From assembly GCA_030642565.1 (NCBI GenBank), contig DAOWNM010000199.1, positions 1 to 5,329 of the forward strand: a DNA stretch of 5,329 nucleotides. Direction: 5' to 3'. Source of the stretch: Bacteroidota bacterium. Lineage in GTDB: Bacteria > Bacteroidota > Bacteroidia > Bacteroidales > GCA-2748055. A program made the translations under genes and the position numbers. Of this stretch, positions 1 to 4,821 are shown piece after piece. How positions within the stretch are numbered: position 1 is the first letter of the stretch; every line of letters begins with the position of its first letter. The notes beneath the pieces are model-generated. The model did not search any database. It was not told the DNA's origin and worked only from the letters and a program-made list of their open reading frames with translations.

Positions 1-279
1 CCTGTAGCCAAAGCAGAACCCAAACCCAAAGCAGAACCGGTAGCAGAAGTGGCTAAGCCGGTTGTTGAAGAGGTAAAACCTGTAGCCAAAGAGGTGAAAC
101 CTGTAGCCAAAGCAGAACCCAAACCCAAAGCAGAACCGGTAGCAGAAGTGGCTAAGCCGGTTGTTGAAGAGGTAAAACCTGTAGCCAAAGAGGTGAAACC
201 TGTAGCCAAAGCAGAACCGGTAGCAGAAGTGGCTAAGCCGGTTGTTGAAGAGGTAAAACCTGTAGCCGAAGAGGTCAAG
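1..279 (+). repeat. 99-bp tandem repeat, 2 identical copies plus a shortened third
   Basis: Bases 1-99 and 100-198 are identical by eye. The third copy, 199-279, is 81 bp: it lacks 18 bp that in the full copies are bounded by the direct repeat gcagaacc, and it carries a few substitutions near its end (aaa to gaa, gtgaaa to gtcaag). Each full unit encodes 33 residues and the 18-bp difference is six codons, so all changes keep the frame. The array may start before the window. Confidence 0.93.
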
Positions 280-399
280 CCAGCTCCAGAGGCTAAAAAA
301 CCAGCAGCTAAAAAACCTGCTGCAAAAAAGCCTGCTGCAAAAAAGCCTGCTGCAAAAAAGGAGCCAGCCAAGAAGGATCCACCCAAAGAGAAAGCGTAG
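1..399 (+). CDS. C-terminal part of a Lys/Ala/Pro/Glu repeat protein (5' end outside window)
   Basis: Frame 1 is open from the first base to a TAG at 397-399, giving 132 visible residues; the true start lies upstream. A GTG at 49 is only an internal valine of the repeat. The visible part has no globular domain. It is built of alternating basic and acidic short motifs (KPVAKAEPKPKAEP, VAEVAKPVVEEVKP), then four PAAKK units, then a Lys/Pro-rich end. The PAAKK part resembles histone H1-like or nucleic-acid-binding tails; the Glu-containing part resembles flexible linkers. Function cannot be assigned without the missing N-terminus: a DNA-binding protein, a ribosomal protein with an extended tail, or a DUF349-like protein are all possible. 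The downstream nuclease starts 23 bp later, so the two are probably co-transcribed. Gene reality is well supported by the long repeat-bearing frame and the clean stop followed by a ribosome binding site. Confidence 0.75.
   Translation, partial: PVAKAEPKPKAEPVAEVAKPVVEEVKPVAKEVKPVAKAEPKPKAEPVAEVAKPVVEEVKPVAKEVKPVAKAEPVAEVAKPVVEEVKPVAEEVKPAPEAKKPAAKKPAAKKPAAKKPAAKKEPAKKDPPKEKA
301..360 (+). repeat. 15-bp repeats encoding PAAKK x4
   Basis: Four in-frame 15-bp units encode Pro-Ala-Ala-Lys-Lys. The last three (316-330, 331-345, 346-360) are identical at DNA level (cctgctgcaaaaaag), and the first differs in synonymous positions. It forms the basic tail of the partial upstream protein. Confidence 0.9.
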
Positions 400-403
400 T
401 GCA

Positions 404-414
404 GGGAGCGGGAG
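404..414 (+). promoter_or_regulatory. Ribosome binding site of the exonuclease/GIY-YIG gene
   Basis: Two GGGAG motifs (404-408 and 410-414) precede the ATG at 423; the nearer one is 8 nt away. This supports 423 as the start rather than the out-of-frame ATG at 416, which reaches a stop after a few codons. Such a clear Shine-Dalgarno sequence is not the rule in Bacteroidota. Confidence 0.6.
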
Positions 415-422
415 AATGAGCA

Positions 423-1796
423 ATGTTTGCCATACTTGATATTGAGACCACCGGCGGGAGCCCAAAAACAGAGAAAATAACGGAGATTGCCATCTACTTT
501 CATGACGGTGAAAAAATCGTCGATGAATGGAGTACCCTGCTCAATCCTGAGAAACCCATCCCCTATTTTATCACCGGGCTTACCGGAATCACCAACGAAA
601 TGGTGGCCAATGCCCCCAGGTTCTACGAGGTGGCCAAAGAGCTGGTTGAACGCACTGAGAACCATACTATAGTTGGTCATAATGTGAAATTCGATTACTC
701 ATTTATCAAGAGTGAATTCAGGAATCTCGGATTTGAATTCGAGCGTAATACCCTCTGCACTATTAAATTAAGCAAGAAGATTATACCCGGACATAAATCA
801 TATAGCCTGGGTAAGCTCTGCAAAGATCTGGACATTGAGATCACCGACAGGCACAGGGCGGCCGGTGATGCTCTGGCCACCGTAAAATTGTTTGAGTTGC
901 TGCGCGAACAGCAGAATGGGGAATTTGACGCAGCACTGGTTCAAGAACCTTCAGGAAAATATAAGAATCTGAATGAGTATCTGACAGTGGAAGATATTCA
1001 GAGTCTGCCTGAGGAATGCGGTACCTACTATTTTTTCGACGAACAGAAGCAGTTGCTCTATATTGGCAAAAGCAAAGACATCCGCCACAGGGTCCTCTCC
1101 CACCTTGGAAACGCCACCACCAAAAGGGCCATGGAGATGAAGCAGCGCATTCATTCCATCTCCTATGAACTAACAGGAAGTGAACTCATTGCACTGTTAA
1201 AAGAGTCAGGGGAGATCAAGGAGCAGAAACCCCGTTACAACCGGGCGCAGAGGCGAACAACAGCTTATTGGGGACTCTATCCCGGGAAAGATGAATATGG
1301 ATATATCACCTTCACCCTCCGGAAAATTTCTGAAACCGCAGACGACCCGGTTACCTGCTTTAAAAGTAAGAAAGAGGCCCGTGAAGTGCTTACAAAGATG
1401 GTGGGGAAGCACTGGCTTTGCCAGAAGTTGAGTGGACTCTACCAGACCGACGGGGCCTGTTTTCACCACTCCATCCGCCAGTGTAACGGGGCATGCGTTC
1501 AGGGGGAAGCTGTGTCAGCTTACAACAAAAGAGCCGAGGCATTTCTGGATAGCCTGACACTGGACCGGGGAAATGTTTTGATCATTGACAGGGGAAGAGA
1601 GCCTGACGAGCGAAGCCTGGTTCGTATAGAGAAAGGAATCTATATGGGATACGGATATCTGTCAGTAAATGATGCCTACCTGGGTATTGAGGAGATGCTC
1701 GATTGCATACAGCCCTCTCTGGATAACAGGGATATCAGGCAGATCCTGAGAAACTGGCTGAAGAACAATAAGGTAGAGAAGATGCTCTATTACTGA
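423..1796 (+). CDS. DEDDh exonuclease fused to UvrC-type GIY-YIG nuclease domain
   Basis: A 457-residue protein. Residues 1-160 are a DnaQ/DNA polymerase III epsilon-like 3'-5' exonuclease: Exo I DIETTG (D6, E8), Exo II VGHNVKFDYSFI (D91) and Exo III HRAAGDA (H144, D149) give a complete DEDDh set. Residues about 195-275 are a GIY-YIG endonuclease module like the UvrC N-terminus: GTY (200-202), LYIG (212-215), R221/R223, the Glu in the ALLKE segment (E261) and KPRYN (269-273), so the expected catalytic residues are present. Downstream, C333, C346, C354 and C358 match the UvrC cysteine region. The UvrC C-terminal RNase H-like nuclease and helix-hairpin-helix parts are absent. DnaQ-UvrC-like fusions are known in several phyla. 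A cytoplasmic role in DNA repair or processing is inferred; substrate unknown. It probably shares a transcript with the upstream gene and converges on the minus-strand operon. Confidence 0.93.
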   Translation: MFAILDIETTGGSPKTEKITEIAIYFHDGEKIVDEWSTLLNPEKPIPYFITGLTGITNEMVANAPRFYEVAKELVERTENHTIVGHNVKFDYSFIKSEFRNLGFEFERNTLCTIKLSKKIIPGHKSYSLGKLCKDLDIEITDRHRAAGDALATVKLFELLREQQNGEFDAALVQEPSGKYKNLNEYLTVEDIQSLPEECGTYYFFDEQKQLLYIGKSKDIRHRVLSHLGNATTKRAMEMKQRIHSISYELTGSELIALLKESGEIKEQKPRYNRAQRRTTAYWGLYPGKDEYGYITFTLRKISETADDPVTCFKSKKEAREVLTKMVGKHWLCQKLSGLYQTDGACFHHSIRQCNGACVQGEAVSAYNKRAEAFLDSLTLDRGNVLIIDRGREPDERSLVRIEKGIYMGYGYLSVNDAYLGIEEMLDCIQPSLDNRDIRQILRNWLKNNKVEKMLYY

Positions 1797-1800
1797 GCCC

Positions 1801-2319
1801 TTACGGCAGTTCCTTAATCTCTTCCAGGTTCTCCAACCCCGGCATATCCAGACCCGATGCAATACTCGATATACTCTCCAGGTCGATATCTCCCTGGATG
1901 GCAATTAAAGCATCTTCGTCCCCGCCGCTAACAATCAGAAGAAATTCGGTGATCTTTCCACCCTCTTCACGGGCAAGAAAGAGTACCTCCTCATCCTGGT
2001 CCTTGACCATCATCAACTCTTTGTACTCGGATCGGGGAAGCATTTTCAGCAGCTCAGCTCCAAATGCCTTTGAATTGTCCCCATCCTGCGTCAGGATCTT
2101 GATGGAATTGATCCCTGACGTCGCTTTCTTAAATTCATTGTATTCAGGATCGTCCGTTTCAAGGCTGTTTAAAAGGTTGAACATAAAGCTGGAGATATAG
2201 ACCGTTGTATAGCCCTCCTTCCCACTGTACTTGTCAAACACTTTATCCACAGCTGAATTTTGTCCCGTTGCAAAGAGGGTAAGCATGATCAGCATCCCTC
2301 CCATAAATATCCGTTTCAT
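1801..2319 (-). CDS. DUF4252 family exported protein B
   Basis: From the ATG at 2319 this is 172 residues with a signal peptide (MKRIFMGGMLIMLTLFATG) and predicted cleavage before QNSAVDK. A GTG at 2355 would add 12 polar residues before the signal peptide and is unlikely. The protein is a clear paralogue of the one at 3480-3977. Both share QNSAVDKxFxKYxGxxGxTTVxIS after the signal peptide, a central IxSxKILT, and EFLLIVxGGDxxxLIxIxGD near the C-terminus. These match the DUF4252 family as I remember it, small exported Bacteroidota proteins of unknown function. It lies 35 bp after the membrane-protein gene and is the last gene of the sigma-factor operon. Its TAA is 4 bp from the stop of the convergent nuclease gene. 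A periplasmic role linked to sigma-factor signalling is inference only. Confidence 0.88.
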   Translation of the reverse strand: MKRIFMGGMLIMLTLFATGQNSAVDKVFDKYSGKEGYTTVYISSFMFNLLNSLETDDPEYNEFKKATSGINSIKILTQDGDNSKAFGAELLKMLPRSEYKELMMVKDQDEEVLFLAREEGGKITEFLLIVSGGDEDALIAIQGDIDLESISSIASGLDMPGLENLEEIKELP

Positions 2320-2354
2320 CGTATCTTGTTTTATACTGTTATTTTCAAATCTCA

Positions 2355-2936
2355 CTACCTATCGAAACTTTCAGCCCTCTTCAACTGCCCAAGCAAACTG
2401 AGTTCTTTGCTACCCTTATTGATCTTTGACAAAGACTTCAACGGGTCAGAGGCCGATCTGCTCACCTGTTTCACATGTTCAAGTTCACTGGTCCCGGTAT
2501 TCAGTTTGGCCGACACATATGCCAGCGTTCTTTTGGCCTCTTCATAGGCATCCTGTGGATCTTCATAGGTATCAGTCATCTGATGGGAAGCCAGCAGAGC
2601 AGGCTGATCTGCTCTGAAATATCCTACATAAAGAGCAATAACCACCAGCAGTCCGGCGGCTAGCCCGGAGAGTGCAAATACCGAAATCCTTCTGGTCCGG
2701 ACCACCTTCCTCTCCTGCTGGTCTATTACATCTAATATCCTCTGGTTCAGGCCATTGGGAACCATCATGGAATTGCTGGCAGGTTCAAGTGACCGGAACA
2801 GATCCTTGTCGGGCAATAACTCTTCCGGGAGACTGGCAGAGGAGAAGTACTCCTGCAGGATCTTCTCCTCCTCCAGGGTGGTCTCCCCCATATAGAACCG
2901 GTCGAGTAACTTACGTATCTTCGTTATACTCTCCAT
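2355..2936 (-). CDS. Single-pass membrane protein, probable anti-sigma factor
   Basis: A 193-residue protein. Residues 1-80 are predicted cytoplasmic and helical, opening with a short motif (LLDRFYMGETTLEEEKIL) common at the N-termini of Bacteroidota anti-sigma-like proteins. A basic stretch RKVVRTRR (76-83) precedes one membrane helix at about 84-106, giving an N-in, C-out topology. The outer part (107-193) is polar and helical, including the motif AYEEAKRTLAYVSAKLNTGT (residues 130-149) found in similarly placed hypothetical proteins. The gene overlaps the sigma-factor gene by 13 bp, implying translational coupling and matched dosage, as for sigma/anti-sigma pairs. It contains no cysteine, so it is not a zinc (HxxxCxxC) anti-sigma domain. 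Sequestering of the neighbouring sigma factor is inferred from topology and context. It could instead be a membrane protein with another role in the operon. Confidence 0.85.
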   Translation of the reverse strand: MESITKIRKLLDRFYMGETTLEEEKILQEYFSSASLPEELLPDKDLFRSLEPASNSMMVPNGLNQRILDVIDQQERKVVRTRRISVFALSGLAAGLLVVIALYVGYFRADQPALLASHQMTDTYEDPQDAYEEAKRTLAYVSAKLNTGTSELEHVKQVSRSASDPLKSLSKINKGSKELSLLGQLKRAESFDR

Positions 2937-3439
2937 GATGAATACTGTTTTTCAACCATTTCACGCATCTGTTTTCTGGCCCGCGATATGCTCACCCTGA
3001 TGGCATTCACATTCATATTGACCATCCCGGCGATCTCTTCATACTCCTTTCCCTCCAGGTGGCGGAGGTGGACCAGCGACCGCTGTGGTTCGGGCAGTGC
3101 TGCAATCAGGGTATGAACAAGTTCCGCATTCTCTCTCTTTTCAAGATTTTCTGAAGGCGTTTCCGGGTAACTCTCCTGCTTCAACTGCTCCGCCTTCATG
3201 GCATCGTGGTTCACTTTTCTTCGCCTTAGATGGTCCAGGCATAAATTACGGGTGATCCTGACACAAAGTGCCTCGATGCTGTTATAATTACCCAGATCGT
3301 TCCGCATTCCCCAGAGTTTTACATAGACCTCCTGGACAATATCCTCAGCCTCTTCCCGGCTGTTCATCAGGCGAAAAGCCATCCGATACAACCGGGAACT
3401 GTAAGGCATTACCAACAGTTTAAATTCTGTGGATTTCAT
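2924..3439 (-). CDS. ECF-type RNA polymerase sigma factor (sigma-70 family)
   Basis: A 171-residue protein with the two-domain layout of group 4 (ECF) sigma factors. Region 2 covers about 8-78, with EAEDIVQEVYVKLW (30-43) for core binding and the following helix ending in RITRNLCLDHLRRRK for -10 recognition. A polar linker covers about 79-106. Region 4 covers about 107-160: LPEPQRSLVHLRHLEGKEYE (115-134), then EIAGMVNMNVNAIRVSISRA (135-154), a helix-turn-helix for -35 recognition. There is no region 1 or 3, and the length is typical. It directs RNA polymerase to a special promoter set that cannot be deduced here. The start ATG at 3439 lies 40 bp after the stop of DUF4252 protein A; no strong Shine-Dalgarno is seen. 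Its 3' end overlaps the start of the probable anti-sigma gene, which likely controls it. Autoregulation is possible but no promoter could be identified. Confidence 0.95.
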   Translation of the reverse strand: MKSTEFKLLVMPYSSRLYRMAFRLMNSREEAEDIVQEVYVKLWGMRNDLGNYNSIEALCVRITRNLCLDHLRRRKVNHDAMKAEQLKQESYPETPSENLEKRENAELVHTLIAALPEPQRSLVHLRHLEGKEYEEIAGMVNMNVNAIRVSISRARKQMREMVEKQYSSWRV

Positions 3440-3479
3440 GCGGCATCAACAGGTTAAAGAACTCCCAAGTTAATGAAAC

Positions 3480-3977
3480 CTATAGATCAATATCGATGTC
3501 GTGGTCAATGGATTCTGCAAGCTCTTCCAGGTCGTTTATATTGAAGTCCCCTGTGATGTAGATCAGCACATTATCATCTCCACCTACAATCAGCAGAAAT
3601 TCGGAAACAACAGCCTTGTCGGCCTTCATCCACATGCGTACCACCTCTCCGCCGTCATCCACGGTAAGGACTTCGGCAAAATCGCTTACATCCAGATCTT
3701 TTTTGATCTCATTATAGAAATTAACATCCTCCCATTCCTCTTCATCCTCAATGGTCAGGATCTTTACGCTTGCGATCCTATCCATGGGGAAATCCTGCTC
3801 CTCGAGCTCCTCAATTCCCATGGCATTCACCATCTGGAACAACTCGGGACTGATATTTACCGTAGTCACCCCCTGCTGTCCCTTATACTTTGCAAAAAGC
3901 TTATCCACGGCACTGTTCTGTGCCATCATAAAGGCCGGAAAGGCTATTGCCAAAATGATTAAAACTACTCTTTTCAT
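3480..3977 (-). CDS. DUF4252 family exported protein A
   Basis: A 165-residue protein with signal peptide MKRVVLIILAIAFPAFMMA and predicted cleavage before QNSAVDKLFAKYKG. It shares with protein B the post-signal block, the SVKILT block and EFLLIVGGDDNVLIYITGD near the C-terminus; the rest has diverged. It ends in a very acidic tail (about 154-165, ESIDHDIDIDL). The start ATG is preceded by AGGAA ending 3 nt upstream (closer than ideal). It is the first gene of the four-gene operon, 40 bp before the sigma-factor gene, so the two DUF4252 genes bracket the regulator pair. Family function is unknown. A periplasmic sensor, ligand of the membrane protein, or target of the sigma factor are the obvious hypotheses. 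The antisense open frame across it is a shadow. Confidence 0.9.
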   Translation of the reverse strand: MKRVVLIILAIAFPAFMMAQNSAVDKLFAKYKGQQGVTTVNISPELFQMVNAMGIEELEEQDFPMDRIASVKILTIEDEEEWEDVNFYNEIKKDLDVSDFAEVLTVDDGGEVVRMWMKADKAVVSEFLLIVGGDDNVLIYITGDFNINDLEELAESIDHDIDIDL

Positions 3978-3990
3978 GATTTCCTGTTTT

Positions 3991-4024
3991 GGTTTATAAA
4001 TGCATTATTATTGATTTCTAAACC
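3991..4024. promoter_or_regulatory. Inverted repeat upstream of the sigma-factor operon
   Basis: Arms GGTTTATAAAT (3991-4001) and ATTTCTAAACC (4014-4024) are complementary with one mismatch (10 of 11 pairs) around a 12-nt AT-rich loop. It lies 14-47 bp upstream of the ATG of DUF4252 protein A, so it could be an operator or a leader-RNA hairpin. It is not followed by a T-run in either direction, so it is not a terminator. Function is unproven. Confidence 0.4.
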
Positions 4025-4062
4025 GAAGACGAACAGGGCCGAAAATCATTACATAAAAAGTA

Positions 4063-4078
4063 GCAAAATCTATTTTGC
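4063..4078. promoter_or_regulatory. Perfect 16-bp inverted repeat (GCAAAAT-CT-ATTTTGC)
   Basis: Two perfect 7-bp arms are separated by 2 bp. The right arm contains the TTTG taken as the -33 element of the tRNA promoter. On the minus strand the same bases read TAGATTTTG, which resembles a Bacteroidota -7 box with one extra base and could serve the sigma-factor operon. It may be a protein-binding site between divergent units, or just mirrored promoter-like sequence. Confidence 0.4.
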
Positions 4079-4104
4079 AGGAATATATTTTGTTATTATC
4101 TTTG
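4074..4104 (+). promoter_or_regulatory. Bacteroidota primary-sigma promoter for tRNA-Lys
   Basis: TTTG at 4074-4077 (-33) and TATCTTTG at 4097-4104 (-7, perfect TAnnTTTG) are separated by 19 bp, matching the known Bacteroidota consensus for the major sigma factor. Transcription should begin around 4110, about 20 nt before the mature tRNA. A small hairpin-forming sequence (CGCTT-TTC-AAGCG, 4109-4121) lies in the short leader. Confidence 0.8.
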
Positions 4105-4131
4105 CAACCGCTTTTCAAGCGATAACAGGAT

Positions 4132-4207
4132 GACTCAGTAGCTCAGCTGGTAGAGCACATCCCTTTTAAGGATGGGGTCCTGAGTTCGAACCTCAGCTGA
4201 GTCACCA
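4132..4207 (+). tRNA. tRNA-Lys (anticodon TTT), CCA encoded
   Basis: The 76-nt sequence folds as a complete cloverleaf. Acceptor stem: GACTCAG (4132-4138) with CTGAGTC (4197-4203). D stem: GCTC with GAGC. Anticodon stem: CATCC with GGATG around loop CTTTTAA, giving anticodon TTT at 4165-4167. T stem: CTGAG with CTCAG around TTCGAAC (4185-4191). Discriminator A4204 and CCA (4205-4207) are in the DNA. It decodes AAA and AAG lysine codons. It has its own promoter and terminator and seems to be a single-gene transcript. Confidence 0.97.
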
Positions 4208-4218
4208 CCTTCAAAGAA

Positions 4219-4246
4219 CCTCGATCGGAAACGGTCGGGGTTTTTT
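4219..4246 (+). terminator. Rho-independent terminator of tRNA-Lys
   Basis: A 9-bp stem, CCTCGATCG (4219-4227) with CGGTCGGGG (4232-4240), includes two G-T pairs and is closed by a GAAA tetraloop; TTTTTT follows (4241-4246). It begins 11 nt after the tRNA CCA. The T-run overlaps the stop codon of the minus-strand pseudogene (4245-4247). The hairpin would also form in transcripts from the opposite strand, but there the T-run is weak. Confidence 0.9.
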
Positions 4247-4299
4247 ATTGGCTGCAATCGGTGGTGAAATAGACATTGGGACTTCGGGTTGTATCCACC

Positions 4300-4821
4300 A
4301 CAACTTAAGGAGTGCAGAGCGGTATTGGCCTTCACATCCAGGCTGCTTATCTGGTGATAACAGCAGACCAGCACCTCCAGCTTAGGATTATTGGAAAGGT
4401 CTAGCTGGGTAAAATCATAGGGATTCCCATCACAGAAGCAGCAATAATTGGAGATCTCCAAAGAGATCGGTGCAGTATTATTTGTTACATCAAGGCTGGT
4501 TAACTGATTGCCATAACAAATCAGATATTTTAAGGACTTCAGATTTGAGATATCCAGTTCTAAAATCGGATTGTTATTAAAGGCGATAAATTCCAGAGCC
4601 GTATTGTTAGAAACATCTAGGCTTGTTAATTTGGTACCACAACAAACCAGGGTCGTGCAGGCTTGACATTTAGAAATATCCAGGCTGCTTAGAGTCGAAG
4701 AGGCACACCAGATATCTTCCAGGTAGATGTTATTGGAACAATCCAGTTCTGTGATGCTGTTTCTGCTGCAGTGAAGAATCTCCAGGTTCTTAAATGCCTC
4801 AATTCCCGTCATATCCCGGAT
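4300..4821 (-). repeat. Array of 21-residue leucine-rich repeats (pseudogene middle)
   Basis: In the frame of the ATG at 4854, the repeat start (ITELD, LSSLD, LTSLD, ILELD, LTSLD, FTQLD, ISSLD) recurs at residues 34, 55, 76, 97, 118, 148 and 169. Spacing is exactly 21 except for one 30-residue unit with a Cys-rich insertion (NYCCFCDGNPYD). A capping unit at residues 12-33 (IRDMTGIEAFKNLEILHC) precedes them. A cysteine ends most units (C29, C50, C71, C113, C164, C185), forming a ladder, with Phe replacing it in one unit. The repeats are diverged at DNA level, so this is a protein repeat rather than a recent DNA duplication. Confidence 0.85.

Noticed and set aside
1..279. CRISPR-like array
   Set aside because: The units are contiguous in-frame coding repeats with no unique spacers and no cas genes nearby.
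49..399. A gene starting at the GTG at base 49
   Set aside because: The GTG is a valine codon inside the repeat unit and recurs in the next copies; the frame is open to base 1, so the gene starts upstream of the window.
2320..2355. GTG start at 2355 for DUF4252 protein B
   Set aside because: It would put 12 polar residues before a good signal peptide; the ATG at 2319 matches the start of the paralogue (MKR).
2260..2938. Several 60-95 residue plus-strand frames
   Set aside because: All are antisense to the probable anti-sigma and DUF4252-B genes, lack ribosome binding sites and show compositionally biased, unfamiliar sequence.
3501..3962. 153-residue plus-strand reading frame
   Set aside because: It is antisense to DUF4252 protein A, which has a signal peptide and a paralogue; the plus-strand frame has no recognisable domain.
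4132..4207. tRNA-Lys as an integration site for a mobile element
   Set aside because: No integrase gene and no duplicate of the tRNA 3' end are visible in the window; the adjacent LRR pseudogene alone does not indicate an element.
4135..4244. C-terminal tail of the LRR frame reading through to 4135
   Set aside because: These bases are the antisense of the tRNA terminator and the tRNA itself; the plausible protein end lies in another frame, stopping at 4245.
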